Notes under the pieces: generated by a model | Told to the model about the DNA's origin: nothing | Database searches by the model: none | The model's input: the letters and a program-made list of their open reading frames with translations, nothing else | Translations under genes and position numbers: made by a program | Assembly: GCF_009301415.1 (NCBI RefSeq) | Contig: NZ_CP045074.1 | Span: 1 to 64,000 of the forward strand | Source of the DNA: Paracoccus kondratievae | GTDB lineage: Bacteria > Pseudomonadota > Alphaproteobacteria > Rhodobacterales > Rhodobacteraceae | Length of the DNA stretch: 64,000 nt | Reading direction: 5' to 3' | Shown: piece by piece, positions 16,881 to 26,321 of the stretch | Numbering within the stretch: the stretch's first letter is position 1 | Layout of the letters: each line of letters opens with the position of its first letter

Positions 16881-17798
16881 TCAGCCCGGTCCGGGATGGC
16901 CGATCGGGCGCGACAGCAGGTGACCGCGTTCGGCCAGCCTCTGGGACAGAAAGCCGATCACCGCGCGCACCCATTGCGTGACCCGCATATCTCGATGACA
17001 GGTCAGCCAATAGGTACGCGTCAGCCGCACCTGATCGGGCAGCACGATCTGCAGCTCGGGGTATTTCGCTGCCACATACCAAGGCAGAATTCCGATGCCG
17101 AGCCCATTACGAACCGCCGACAGTTGGTTGAATATGCTGGAACTTTTAACGCTTGCCCGGATCGAGGGATGAACTTCGCCCAGATAGTCCAGGCCGGGGG
17201 CAAAGATCATCTCTTCGATATAGCCGATAAAGCGCATCTGGCGCAGATCTTCGGGGCTGTTGATTGGCGGCAGGCTTTTGAGATGTTCGCGAGTCGCGTA
17301 AAGGTGCAGCGTGTAATCGGCCAGCCGTTCGGACCGATAAGGGCCGCTTGTCACCGGGTCCAGCGTGATCGAGATATCCGCCTCGCGCCGCGATAGCGAC
17401 AGCACCTGAGGCATGGCGATCAATTCGGGCGAGATCAGCGGAAAGCGGGCGATGAAATCGGGCAGAAGGTGCGTGGAAAACAGACTGCTGAACCCCTCGG
17501 GCATGGCCAGCCGCAGCGGACGGGGCTGACCGGGCGCGCTGCGCTGGTCCAGCGGGATCAGCCCTGCGGCCTCTTCCATGCGCTCGGCCGCCTCGATCAG
17601 GCGCTGACCCGCCGGGGTCGGCTCATAGCCGCGCGGATTGCGTTCGAACAGGCGGGTATTCAGTGCCTGTTCCAGCCGGTCGATGCGGCGCGAGACGGTA
17701 ACATGCGAGGTTCCGAGCGAGCGTGCGGCGCGTGAGAGCTGTCCATCGCGTACCACCGCCAGAAAGAATTGCAGGTCATCCCAGCTCAGATTTGCCAT
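16881..17798 (-). CDS. LysR family transcriptional regulator
   Basis: A 305-residue LysR regulator. The N-terminal helix-turn-helix (LQFFLAVVRDGQLSRAARSL, then GTSHVTVSRRIDRLEQ) is followed by the effector-binding domain. The sequence, with LSRRE and YRSERLADYTLHLYATREH, resembles the GcvA/DsdC-like branch that regulates catabolic neighbours. It diverges from the branched-chain-type ABC transporter genes, which are its likely target, and converges on the rpoN-like gene, leaving only four bases between the two stops. Confidence 0.88.
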   Translation of the reverse strand: MANLSWDDLQFFLAVVRDGQLSRAARSLGTSHVTVSRRIDRLEQALNTRLFERNPRGYEPTPAGQRLIEAAERMEEAAGLIPLDQRSAPGQPRPLRLAMPEGFSSLFSTHLLPDFIARFPLISPELIAMPQVLSLSRREADISITLDPVTSGPYRSERLADYTLHLYATREHLKSLPPINSPEDLRQMRFIGYIEEMIFAPGLDYLGEVHPSIRASVKSSSIFNQLSAVRNGLGIGILPWYVAAKYPELQIVLPDQVRLTRTYWLTCHRDMRVTQWVRAVIGFLSQRLAERGHLLSRPIGHPGPG

Positions 17799-17963
17799 TT
17801 GTTCATAAATGCACAGGTCCTGTAAGTAATTAAACCTCTCTGAACACTTGTGTCAAAACCGAATTCTCGGCATCGTTCTGTGCAAGAGGGCGGGGATGGA
17901 GTCGCCCTCGACTGTAATGGGACAGCATTCCCGGTTGAAGGGATGCGCCTTTGGGAGGAAATG

Positions 17964-19163
17964 ATGCGTAAGTTTTTGCTGTCGACCGCCGCGGTCGGCC
18001 TTATTGCCGCGCCTGCCGTTGCCGAGGTTTCGGACGGCGTGGTCAAGATCGGGATCCTGAACGACCAGTCCGGGGTCTATGCCGACTTTGGCGGCAAATA
18101 TTCCTATGAGGCCGCCAAGATGGCGGTCGAGGATTTCGGCGGCAAGGTGCTTGATGCCTCGATCGAGGTTGTCACCGCCGACCACCAGAACAAGCCCGAC
18201 ATCGCCTCGAACATTGCGCGCCAGTGGTATGATACCGAAAAGGTCGATGCGATCATGGAGCTGACGACCTCTTCGGTCGGTCTGGCGGTGCAGGCGCTGA
18301 GCCAGGAAAAGAAAAAGATCACCATCAACACCGGCGCAGCCACGACCGAGCTGACTGGCCCGCAATGTACCCCCTATGGTTTCCACTGGGCCTATGACAC
18401 CCATGCGCTGGCCGTCGGCACCGGCGGTGCGCTGGTGAAGGCGGGCGGGGACAGCTGGTTCTTTCTGACCGCCGACTATGCCTTTGGCTATTCGCTGGAA
18501 GAGCAGACCGGCAATTTCGTCAAATCGCAGGGCGGCACGGTCGTCGGTGCGGTGCGTCACCCGCTGGCGACGACGGATTACTCGTCCTTCCTGTTGCAGG
18601 CGCAGTCCTCGGGTGCCAAGGTCATCGGCCTTGCGAATGCCGGTATGGACACCCAGAACGCCATCAAACAGGCGGCTGAATTCGGCATCACTGCGGGCGG
18701 TCAGCGCCTTGCCGCGCTGCTGTTCACGCTGGCCGAGGTTCATGGCATCGGGCTGGACGCCGCGCAGGGGCTGACCCTGACCGAAAGCTTTTACTGGAAC
18801 CGCACTCCGGAATCGCGCGAATTCGGTGAACGCTTCAAAGAGCGTACCGGCGTCATGCCGAACATGGTTCACGCCGGCACCTATTCGGCCGTGACCCAGT
18901 ACCTGAAGGCGATCCAGGAAGCTGGTACCGACGAAACCGGGGCGGTCGCCGCCAAGCTGCACGAAATGCCGGTGAACGACGTCTTTGCCCAGAACGGCAA
19001 GGTCGGGCCGAACGGGCGGCTGATCAAGGACGTCTACCTGATGGAGGTCAAGGCGCCGGGCGATGTGAAAGAGGACTGGGATTACTATAACGTCCTTGCC
19101 ACTATCCCGGGGGACGAGGCTTTCCTTAATCCCGCCGAAAGCGGCTGTCCGCTGGTCAAGTGA
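17964..19163 (+). CDS. ABC transporter substrate-binding protein, branched-chain amino acid type
   Basis: A 399-residue periplasmic protein. It has a cleavable signal peptide (MRKFLLSTAAVGLIAAPAVAE) and then a type I solute-binding fold typical of the LivK/HAAT family (VKIGILNDQSGVYADFGG, ending in GCPLVK). ATG 17964 suits the GGGAGG at 17953-17958 better than ATG 17961. It heads a five-gene transporter operon followed by a flavin alcohol dehydrogenase, so the ligand may be an alcohol or carboxylate rather than an amino acid; members near GMC dehydrogenases often bind non-amino-acid solutes. The ligand is not deducible here. Confidence 0.88.
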   Translation: MRKFLLSTAAVGLIAAPAVAEVSDGVVKIGILNDQSGVYADFGGKYSYEAAKMAVEDFGGKVLDASIEVVTADHQNKPDIASNIARQWYDTEKVDAIMELTTSSVGLAVQALSQEKKKITINTGAATTELTGPQCTPYGFHWAYDTHALAVGTGGALVKAGGDSWFFLTADYAFGYSLEEQTGNFVKSQGGTVVGAVRHPLATTDYSSFLLQAQSSGAKVIGLANAGMDTQNAIKQAAEFGITAGGQRLAALLFTLAEVHGIGLDAAQGLTLTESFYWNRTPESREFGERFKERTGVMPNMVHAGTYSAVTQYLKAIQEAGTDETGAVAAKLHEMPVNDVFAQNGKVGPNGRLIKDVYLMEVKAPGDVKEDWDYYNVLATIPGDEAFLNPAESGCPLVK

Positions 19164-19939
19164 TGGCATTGTCTGTGGCAACGCAGGCCGGGCCGCGGGT
19201 GGTTCTTTCCGCCCGTGGCCTTGGCAAGGATTTCTCGGGTTTCACGGCGGTGAATGGCGTCGATCTTGATGTCCATCACAGCCGTATCCACGCCCTGATC
19301 GGGCCGAACGGGGCAGGCAAGACGACAGTCTTCAACCTGCTGACCAAGTTCCTGCAACCGACGCGGGGGCAGATCACATTGCTTGGTCAGGACATCACCC
19401 ATACCCGCCCCGACAAGGTGGCGCGGATGGGGCTGGTCCGCTCGTTCCAGATCTCGGCAATCTTTCCGCATCTGACCGTGCGTGAAAACGTCAAGGTTGC
19501 GCTGCAACGCCCGGCAGGGCTGGCGACGCAGTTCTGGCTGCCGCTATCCTCGCTTGACCGGCTTGATGCGCGCGCCGATGAACTGATCGAAAAGCTGGGC
19601 CTGTCGCGCTGGCGCGATTATCGGGCGGCGGATCTGTCCTATGGCCGCAAGCGCGTGCTTGAAATCGCGACGACGCTGGCGCTTGACCCCGCCGTCCTGC
19701 TGCTGGACGAGCCGATGGCCGGCATGGGGCAAGAGGACGTCGCCATGGTCGCCGATATCATCCGCGACGTTGCCAGCGAACGCGCCGTGCTGATGGTCGA
19801 ACACAACCTCAGCGTCGTGGCCGATATCTGTCACCACGTCACCGTGCTGCAACGGGGCGAGATCATTGCGACGGGCGATTACGCCACCGTCTCGGCCGAT
19901 CCGCGCGTGCGCACCGCCTATATGGGGTCCGAAGCATGA
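19163..19939 (+). CDS. LivG-type ABC transporter ATP-binding protein
   Basis: A 258-residue ATPase of the branched-chain-type importer. Walker A is GPNGAGKTT (about residues 47-55), the signature region is degenerate (DLSYGRKRVLEIA), and Walker B is VLLLDEPMAG. The inserted segment and the SYGRK signature are usual for LivG. The start codon overlaps the preceding stop by one base (TGATG), indicating translational coupling. It works with the LivF-type ATPase and the two permeases downstream. Confidence 0.92.
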   Translation: MALSVATQAGPRVVLSARGLGKDFSGFTAVNGVDLDVHHSRIHALIGPNGAGKTTVFNLLTKFLQPTRGQITLLGQDITHTRPDKVARMGLVRSFQISAIFPHLTVRENVKVALQRPAGLATQFWLPLSSLDRLDARADELIEKLGLSRWRDYRAADLSYGRKRVLEIATTLALDPAVLLLDEPMAGMGQEDVAMVADIIRDVASERAVLMVEHNLSVVADICHHVTVLQRGEIIATGDYATVSADPRVRTAYMGSEA

Positions 19940-20640
19940 GCGCGCCGCTTCTGAACGTTGGCGACCTGCAGGCCTGGTATGGCGAAAGCCATGTCCTGCA
20001 CGGCGTGAACATGACCGTCGCCGAGGGCGAGACGGTCTGCATTCTTGGCCGTAACGGCATGGGCAAGACCACCACCCTGCGCACGATCATGGGGATCTTG
20101 CGCAAACGGACCGGGCGCATCGAATTTGCCGGCCGCGACATGATGGGGGTGCCCCTGCATCACACGGCCCGCGCCGGGCTGGGCTTTGTCCCCGAAGAAC
20201 GCGGCATCTTTGCCAGCCTCTCGGTCGAGGAAAACCTGATGCTGCCCCCCAAAGTGGCCGAAGGCGGCATGTCGGTCGATGAGATCTACGAGCTTTTCCC
20301 GAACCTGCGCGAAAGGCGCAACAGTCAGGGCACCAAGCTGTCGGGGGGTGAGCAACAGATGCTGGCCATGGCGCGCATCCTGCGCACCGGCGCGCGCTGC
20401 CTGCTGCTGGACGAGCCGACCGAGGGCCTTGCCCCGGTCATCATCGACGCCATTGGCGAGGTGCTGAAAAAACTCAAGAGCCGGGGCATGACCGTGGTGC
20501 TGGTCGAGCAGAACTTTCGCTTTGCCGCCAAGGTCGCCGACCGTTTCTATCTGATGGACCACGGCCGGATGACGGCGGAATTCCCGGTCGCCGGGCTGCC
20601 GGCGCAGATGGACATGCTGCATCGGGAACTGGGGGTATGA
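19936..20640 (+). CDS. LivF-type ABC transporter ATP-binding protein
   Basis: A 234-residue ATPase, the partner of the LivG-type subunit. Walker A is GRNGMGKTT (about residues 37-45), the signature is KLSGGEQQMLAMARIL, and Walker B is CLLLDEPTEGLAP. It overlaps the previous gene by four bases (ATGA). Length and motifs are standard for LivF. Confidence 0.93.
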   Translation: MSAPLLNVGDLQAWYGESHVLHGVNMTVAEGETVCILGRNGMGKTTTLRTIMGILRKRTGRIEFAGRDMMGVPLHHTARAGLGFVPEERGIFASLSVEENLMLPPKVAEGGMSVDEIYELFPNLRERRNSQGTKLSGGEQQMLAMARILRTGARCLLLDEPTEGLAPVIIDAIGEVLKKLKSRGMTVVLVEQNFRFAAKVADRFYLMDHGRMTAEFPVAGLPAQMDMLHRELGV

Positions 20641-20641
20641 C

Positions 20642-21529
20642 ATGACCATGATCTTTGGCGTGCCCGTGCAGGCCCTGATGGGGCAGTTGCTGGTCGGGTT
20701 GATCAACGGCAGCTTCTATGCGCTTCTTTCGCTGGGGCTGGCGGTGATCTTTGGCCTTTTGCGGGTCATCAACTTTGCCCATGGCGCGCAATACATGCTG
20801 GGCGCCTTTGTCGCGCTGCTGCTGTTGACGGTGGGCGGTATCAACTACTGGCTGGCGCTGATCCTTGCGCCGCTGATCGTCGGGCTGTTCGCGGCGCTGG
20901 TGGAAAAGACCATGCTGTCGCGGCTTTACCGGCTTGATCCGCTGTACGGGCTGCTTTTCACCTTTGGCCTTGCGCTGGCGATCGAGGGGACCTTCCGCTG
21001 GTTCTTTGGTGCCTCGGGCAAGCCCTATGCGCCGCCGTCGCAACTGACCGGAGCGGTGAACCTTGGCTTCATGTTCCTGCCCGTCTATCGCGGCTGGGTG
21101 GTCATCGCCTCGCTGGCCGTCTGTCTTGGGGTATGGCTGCTGATCGAGCGGACCCGGCTGGGCGCCTATCTGCGCGCAGCGACGGAAAACCCGGTGCTGG
21201 TGCAGGCATTTGGCGTGAACGTGCCGCTGCTTTTGACGCTGACATATGCGCTTGGCGCGGGGCTTGCGGGCTTTGCCGGGGTGCTGGCAGCGCCTGTCTA
21301 TCAGGTCTCGCCGCTCATGGGGTCAAACCTCATCATCATCGTCTTTGCCGTAGTGGTGGTCGGCGGCATGGGTTCGATCCTGGGCGCCATCGTCACCGGC
21401 TATCTTCTGGGCGTGGTCGAGGGGCTGACCAAGGTCTTTTACCCCGAAGCCTCGAATATCGTGATCTTTGTCATCATGGCTATCGTGCTGATCCTGCGGC
21501 CTGCGGGCCTTTTCGGAAAGGATGCCTGA
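20642..21529 (+). CDS. LivH-type ABC transporter permease
   Basis: A 295-residue inner-membrane protein with about eight hydrophobic segments. The N-terminal LLVGLINGSFYALLSLGLAV and the FARG-like INFAHGAQYMLGAF are hallmarks of LivH permeases, and GGMGSILGAIVTGYLLG near the C-terminus marks the ATPase-coupling region. It starts two bases after the LivF-type stop. Confidence 0.93.
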   Translation: MTMIFGVPVQALMGQLLVGLINGSFYALLSLGLAVIFGLLRVINFAHGAQYMLGAFVALLLLTVGGINYWLALILAPLIVGLFAALVEKTMLSRLYRLDPLYGLLFTFGLALAIEGTFRWFFGASGKPYAPPSQLTGAVNLGFMFLPVYRGWVVIASLAVCLGVWLLIERTRLGAYLRAATENPVLVQAFGVNVPLLLTLTYALGAGLAGFAGVLAAPVYQVSPLMGSNLIIIVFAVVVVGGMGSILGAIVTGYLLGVVEGLTKVFYPEASNIVIFVIMAIVLILRPAGLFGKDA

Positions 21530-21530
21530 A

Positions 21531-22529
21531 ATGGCCGCTAAATCCGAACCCATCGCGACCGAACAGGTCGCAGCCCACCCCCGCGCCGGGCAGGTGCGGC
21601 TGGTGCTGCTGGTGATCGCGCTGGCCGCCCTTTTGGCGGCGCCGCTGTTTCTTTATCCGATCTTCCTGATGAAGCTGCTGGCCTTTGCGCTGTTCGCCTC
21701 GGCGTTCAACCTGCTCCTGGGCTATACCGGGCTTTTGTCCTTTGGCCACGCGGCCTTTTTCGGGGGCGCCGCCTATTTCACCGCCCATGCGGTCAAGGTC
21801 TGGGGCTGGTCGCCCGAGGCGGGCATCCTGCTGGGCGTGCTTGGCGCGGCGGCGCTGGGGCTGGTGATGGGCGCCATCGCCATCCGCCGTCAGGGGATCT
21901 ATTTCGCCATGATCACGCTGGCGCTGTCGCAGATGTTCTTTTTCTTCTGCCTGCAAGCGCCCTTTACCCATGGCGAGGACGGGATCCAGTCGGTGCCGCG
22001 CGGCCATCTGTTCGGCGTCATCGACCTGAACCAGCCGCTGAACATGTATTACTTTGTCCTTGCGGTCTTTGTGATCGGGCTGCTGATCATCTGGCGCTTT
22101 GTGAACTCGCCCTTTGGCATGATCCTGAAGTCGATCCGCGAGAATGAAAGCCGCGCGATCTCGCTTGGCTATTCGGTCCAGCACTACAAGCTTGGCGCCT
22201 TTGTCATGTCGGCGGCGCTGGCGGGGCTTGCGGGTGGGGTCAAGGCGCTGATCTTTCAGTTCGCCACGCTGACCGATGTGACATGGCAGATGTCGGGCGA
22301 GGTGATCCTGATGACGCTTTTGGGCGGTATCGGCACGCTGTTTGGGCCGATTGTCGGCTCGGGGCTGGTGGTGACGCTGCAAAACGTGCTCGCCACGTCG
22401 GATTTCCCGGTCACCATCATCACCGGGCTGGTCTTTATGGTCTGCGTGCTTTTGTTCCGCAGGGGCATCGTGGGCGAGTTCTGCGCCACGAAACTTGGCA
22501 AGATGCTCGGCTTCCGAACCGAAAATTGA
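21531..22529 (+). CDS. LivM-type ABC transporter permease
   Basis: A 332-residue permease with a short cytoplasmic N-terminus rich in Ala and Gln, then about ten membrane segments. LLGYTGLLSFGHAAFFGGAAY and LLGGIGTLFGPIVGSGLV are LivM signatures. ATG 21531 fits the AAAGGA at 21518 with eight-base spacing; ATG 21522, overlapping the LivH-type stop, is the alternative and adds three residues. It completes the importer. Confidence 0.92.
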   Translation: MAAKSEPIATEQVAAHPRAGQVRLVLLVIALAALLAAPLFLYPIFLMKLLAFALFASAFNLLLGYTGLLSFGHAAFFGGAAYFTAHAVKVWGWSPEAGILLGVLGAAALGLVMGAIAIRRQGIYFAMITLALSQMFFFFCLQAPFTHGEDGIQSVPRGHLFGVIDLNQPLNMYYFVLAVFVIGLLIIWRFVNSPFGMILKSIRENESRAISLGYSVQHYKLGAFVMSAALAGLAGGVKALIFQFATLTDVTWQMSGEVILMTLLGGIGTLFGPIVGSGLVVTLQNVLATSDFPVTIITGLVFMVCVLLFRRGIVGEFCATKLGKMLGFRTEN

Positions 22530-22573
22530 CGGCAAGGCCCGCGCCGATGCGGGGGTCAGGCATGGAGTATCCG

Positions 22574-24172
22574 ATGGAAAGCTACGACTATATCGTGATC
22601 GGCGCGGGCAGCGCCGGTTGCGTGCTGGCCAATCGCCTTAGCGCCGACCCACGTAACCGGGTGCTGCTGCTTGAGGCAGGGGGGCGCGACAATTACCACT
22701 GGATCCATATCCCGGTGGGCTATCTGTACTGCATCGGCAATCCGCGCACCGACTGGGGGTTTCGCACCCAGCCCGAGCCGGGGCTGAACGGGCGGGCGCT
22801 GCTATATCCGCGCGGGCGGGTGCTGGGCGGCTGTTCGTCGATCAACGGCATGATCTACATGCGCGGGCAGGCGGCCGATTACGACCATTGGCGCCAGCTT
22901 GGCTGCGCCGGCTGGGGCTGGGACGATGTCCTGCCGCTGTTCAAGGCGCAAGAGGATCATTATCGCGGTGGCGACGAGATGCATGGCGCGGGCGGTGAAC
23001 TGCGGATCGAGACGGCACGGGTTCGCTGGGCGGTGCTTGACGCCTTTATGGAGGCGGCCGAACAGGCAGGCATCCCTCACACCGAGGATTTCAACCGCGG
23101 CAATAATGAGGGCGGCGGCTATTTCGACGTGACCCAGCGCAAAGGTTGGCGGTGGAGTGCGGCCAAGGCCTTCCTGCGTCCGGTACGCAACCGCCCGAAC
23201 CTGCGCATCCTGACCGGGGCCGAGGTCGAAAAGCTTGTGATCGAGGCGGGAGAGGTCTCCGGAGTTCTCTTTCACCATCAGGGCCAGCGGCGCGAGGTCC
23301 GTGCGGCGCGTGAAACGGTGCTGGCGGCGGGGGCCATCGGCTCGGTCCAGATCCTTGAACATTCCGGTGTCGGGCGCGGCGATGTCTTGCAAGCCGCCGG
23401 GATCGACACGCAGATCGAGGTTCCGGCTTTGGGTGAGAACCTGCAGGACCACCTGCAATTGCGCATGGTCTATAAGGTGCAAGGCGTGCCGACGCTGAAC
23501 GAAAAGGCCTCGCATCTGTTGGGCAAGGCGGCGATCGGGCTGGAATACCTGCTGAAACGCTCGGGGCCGATGTCTATGGCGCCCAGCCAGCTGGGCATCT
23601 TTACCCGTTCGGGGCCTGACAAGGCGACCCCGGATCTGGAATTCCACGTCCAGCCCGTCAGCCTCGACAAGTTCGGGGACCCGGTGCATCCATTCCCGGC
23701 CATGACCGCATCGGTCTGCAACCTGCGGCCCGAAAGCCGGGGATCGGTCCATGTCACCGGGCCGGATTTCCGCGCCCATCCAGCAATCCAGCCGAATTAT
23801 CTGGCGACCGAGGGCGACCGCGAGGTGGCAATGCGTGCCATCCGCCTGACCCGTAACATTGCCTCGCAACCAGCCTTCAGCCGCTACGGGGCCGAGGAAT
23901 ATCTGCCCGGCTCCGCCCTGCAAAGCGATGAGGATCTGATCAAGGCTGCGGGCGATATCGGCACGACGATCTTTCACCCGGTCGGCACCTGCCGCATGGG
24001 CCCGGACGACGCGGCTGTGGTTGATCCGCGTCTGCGGATGCGGGGGCTTGGACGGTTGCGTGTCGCCGATGCCTCGATCATGCCGACGATCACCAGCGGC
24101 AATACCAACGCTCCGGTGATGATGATCGCGGAAAAGGCGGCGCAGATGATGCTTGAGGATGCACGGGCCTGA
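22574..24172 (+). CDS. GMC family FAD-dependent alcohol/choline-type dehydrogenase
   Basis: A 532-residue glucose-methanol-choline oxidoreductase. The FAD dinucleotide motif is IVIGAGSAG (residues 7-15), GMC signature 1 is PRGRVLGGCSSINGM (about 80-94), and the C-terminal catalytic region has HPVGTCRMG and SGNTNAPVMMIAEKAA, giving the His/Asn active-site pair. There is no signal peptide, so it is cytoplasmic or membrane-peripheral. ATG 22574 has GGAG at 22564; ATG 22562 is possible. It follows the importer by 44 bases and probably oxidises the imported compound, an alcohol, to an aldehyde. The substrate is unknown. Confidence 0.85.
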   Translation: MESYDYIVIGAGSAGCVLANRLSADPRNRVLLLEAGGRDNYHWIHIPVGYLYCIGNPRTDWGFRTQPEPGLNGRALLYPRGRVLGGCSSINGMIYMRGQAADYDHWRQLGCAGWGWDDVLPLFKAQEDHYRGGDEMHGAGGELRIETARVRWAVLDAFMEAAEQAGIPHTEDFNRGNNEGGGYFDVTQRKGWRWSAAKAFLRPVRNRPNLRILTGAEVEKLVIEAGEVSGVLFHHQGQRREVRAARETVLAAGAIGSVQILEHSGVGRGDVLQAAGIDTQIEVPALGENLQDHLQLRMVYKVQGVPTLNEKASHLLGKAAIGLEYLLKRSGPMSMAPSQLGIFTRSGPDKATPDLEFHVQPVSLDKFGDPVHPFPAMTASVCNLRPESRGSVHVTGPDFRAHPAIQPNYLATEGDREVAMRAIRLTRNIASQPAFSRYGAEEYLPGSALQSDEDLIKAAGDIGTTIFHPVGTCRMGPDDAAVVDPRLRMRGLGRLRVADASIMPTITSGNTNAPVMMIAEKAAQMMLEDARA

Positions 24173-24244
24173 CGGCCAGCTTTGACTTTTCGTGCGACCC
24201 GCCCATATGTTTGGACAGGGGTTGGTTATGCGAAAGGCAAGACC

Positions 24245-24775
24245 ATGCTCAGGACCATCTTCCTGTCACTGTCTCTGACGCTTGTGGCGCCGGGTGTCAT
24301 TGCCGCACCGGTCGCGCCCGACCCGGGGCGCGTCGCCGTCACCTACATAACGCCCGAGCGGTTCCGCGACCGCGAATTTCACCGTGAACGCAGCCGGACC
24401 TCGGCCTTGGCAGAGTTCGACCGCTGGTTCGCCGAGCTTGGCACCCGCTACCTGCCGCCCGGTCAAAGCCTTGTGATCGAGATACTCGACATCGACCTTG
24501 CCGGTGAGTTCGAGCCTTGGCGCACGGGGTTCGGTGATGTGCGCTTTTTGCGCGACGTGACCCCGCCACGCATCCATTTGCGCTATCGGCTGATGCAGGA
24601 TGGTGTGACCATCCGGACGGGCGAAGAGCGGCTGACCGACATGAATTATCTGTCGGACCCGCGCGGCCATAACAGCAGCAGGCGCTTTGTCTATGACAAG
24701 CTGCTGCTACAGGACTGGTTTCGCAAAAGCTTTGCCACCCCGCAACGCCGGAACGGGTCCGATCTCGCCGGTTGA
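24245..24775 (+). CDS. DUF3016 family exported protein
   Basis: A 176-residue protein with a signal peptide (MLRTIFLSLSLTLVAPGVIAA) and a single domain that matches the DUF3016 pattern: VTYITPERFRD near the start and a C-terminal YDKLLLQDWFRKSF. The family is periplasmic and of unknown function. ATG 24245 was chosen because the signal peptide begins there; an in-frame start at 24182 would add a non-hydrophobic extension. It is 72 bases after the GMC gene and converges on the aldehyde dehydrogenase gene. No functional link to its neighbours can be shown. Confidence 0.75.
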   Translation: MLRTIFLSLSLTLVAPGVIAAPVAPDPGRVAVTYITPERFRDREFHRERSRTSALAEFDRWFAELGTRYLPPGQSLVIEILDIDLAGEFEPWRTGFGDVRFLRDVTPPRIHLRYRLMQDGVTIRTGEERLTDMNYLSDPRGHNSSRRFVYDKLLLQDWFRKSFATPQRRNGSDLAG

Positions 24776-24790
24776 GACGGGACCGGACCC
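24755..24790. terminator. Possible bidirectional terminator between DUF3016 gene and aldehyde dehydrogenase gene
   Basis: GGGTCCG (24755-24761) pairs with CGGACCC (24784-24790) across 22 bases, spanning the stop of the rightward gene and ending just before the end of the leftward one. No T-tract follows, so this is tentative. Confidence 0.35.
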
Positions 24791-24799
24791 CGGGGGCGA

Positions 24800-26203
24800 T
24801 CAGCGCGCCTCGTTCAGGATGCGGATCTGGGTGAACTCGGCCAGCCCTTCCTCAGCGAATTCGACACCGAGGCCTGATTGCTTGGCCCCGCCAAAGGGGA
24901 TGTTTGGCCCGAAATCCAGATGTTTGTTGACCCAGACAGTGCCGCTTTCGATGCGTTCGGCGATGCTGCGCGCCAGATCGCGATCCTCGCCCCAGACCGA
25001 GCCGCCGAGGCCAAGCTCAAGCCGGTTCGCGCTTGCCACCGCCGATTCCACATCGTCAAAGCGGATCACCGGCAGGATCGGGCCGAACTGTTCCTCATCG
25101 ACGATCTGGTCACCGTCCCTGACGTCGGCAACGATGGTCGGGCGGATAAAATAGCCCGGCCCCTCGGGCAGGGTACCCCCGGCGATGATGCGGCCATCAG
25201 CGCGCGCCGAGTCAAGGAAGCCTTTGACCTTTTCATATTGCATGCGGTTTTGCAGCGGGCCGATGGTGGTGCCTTGCTCAAGCCCGTCTCCGACCACGGC
25301 GGCCTCGGCCAGTTCGGCCAGACGCGCGCAGACCTCTTCGTAGACAGAGTCGTGGACATAGGCGCGCTTGATCGCCAGACAGACCTGACCGGCATTCATA
25401 AACGCCCCTGCGAACAGACCCGGTGCGACCTTGGCAGGGTCGGCACCCGGCAGCACGATAGCCGCGTCATTGCCACCCAGCTCAAGGGTCAGCCGCTTGA
25501 TGGTCGAGGCGGCGCTGGCCATGATCTTTTGTCCCGTCGCGGTCGAGCCGGTGAACGAGATCTTGGCCACATCGGGGTGGGTGGTCAGCGCCGGGCCAAG
25601 GTCGTTCTGATCGGTGATGATATTGACGACGCCTGCGGGCAGGACCTCGGCCATGATCTCGCCCAGTTTCAGCGTTGTCAGTGGCGTCGTCGGGGCAGGT
25701 TTTACGACCAGGGTATTGCCAGCCAGCAGCGCCAGCGGCAGCTTGAAGGCCACGATCAGCACAGGGAAATTCCACGGGATGATCGCACCGACGACGCCCA
25801 GAGGCTTGCGGAACTGGCGCACCAGGCGGCTGTCGTTATCCTCGATCACCTTTACCGGCAGGTCATAGCCTGCCAGATGGCGGATGAAGGCGCAGGTGTA
25901 CAGGATCTCGGCCTGCGCCTCGGGCAAGGGCTTGCCCTGTTCCTGTGTCAGCAGCCGGGCAAAGGCATCGGCCTGCGCCTCCAGCCGGTCGGCAATGGTC
26001 AGGATCAGGGCGCGGCGTTCCCCGATCGGCCGGGCGGCCCAGCCGGGAAAGGCGGCCTTGGCCGCCGAGACCGCCGCGTCAAGCTGTGCCTGCGAGGCAC
26101 GCGGCGCCTCGGCCAGAACCTGTTCATTGGCGGGGTTGATGACCGGCATGGTCATGTCACCCTTGACCAGCTTGCCGTCGATCAGCAGTCGGTATTCCGT
26201 CAT
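24800..26203 (-). CDS. NAD(P)-dependent aldehyde dehydrogenase
   Basis: A 467-residue aldehyde dehydrogenase that oxidises an aldehyde to the carboxylate. The key residues are in place: PWNFPVLI near 140, the general base in LELGGNDAAIVL, and the nucleophilic Cys in NAGQVCLAIKR (about residue 275). ATG 26203 has GGAGGAAG upstream; an open frame extends 20 codons further without a ribosome site. It diverges from qhpR, and the intervening DNA carries the same paired motif as the qhpA/qhpG region. It is therefore likely to oxidise the aldehyde made from primary amines by QHNDH. Pairing with the GMC dehydrogenase is the alternative. Confidence 0.9.
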   Translation of the reverse strand: MTEYRLLIDGKLVKGDMTMPVINPANEQVLAEAPRASQAQLDAAVSAAKAAFPGWAARPIGERRALILTIADRLEAQADAFARLLTQEQGKPLPEAQAEILYTCAFIRHLAGYDLPVKVIEDNDSRLVRQFRKPLGVVGAIIPWNFPVLIVAFKLPLALLAGNTLVVKPAPTTPLTTLKLGEIMAEVLPAGVVNIITDQNDLGPALTTHPDVAKISFTGSTATGQKIMASAASTIKRLTLELGGNDAAIVLPGADPAKVAPGLFAGAFMNAGQVCLAIKRAYVHDSVYEEVCARLAELAEAAVVGDGLEQGTTIGPLQNRMQYEKVKGFLDSARADGRIIAGGTLPEGPGYFIRPTIVADVRDGDQIVDEEQFGPILPVIRFDDVESAVASANRLELGLGGSVWGEDRDLARSIAERIESGTVWVNKHLDFGPNIPFGGAKQSGLGVEFAEEGLAEFTQIRILNEAR

Positions 26204-26256
26204 GTCTTCCTCCCAGAAGCGTTGCGATACTCTGGGACAGGGGGGCCAGGCGATTC

Positions 26257-26321
26257 TTGCCATATCCGGCCAATCCGCGCCCCGCAGGCGGGTTTGCGTG
26301 AAATCTGGCCGGAAATGCCAA
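26257..26321. promoter_or_regulatory. Inverted pair of 17-bp motifs, probable QhpR operator of the aldehyde dehydrogenase gene
   Basis: TTGCCATATCCGGCCAA (26257-26273, plus strand) and TTGGCATTTCCGGCCAG (26305-26321, minus strand) face each other with centres 48 bases apart. The same inverted pair, 47 bases apart, occurs between qhpA and qhpG. They begin 54 bases upstream of the aldehyde dehydrogenase start codon. The rest of this 309-base gap (26322-26512) is the leader of qhpR, in which I see no further clear element except a repeat of the decamer GGAAATGCCA across the qhpR start. Confidence 0.65.
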
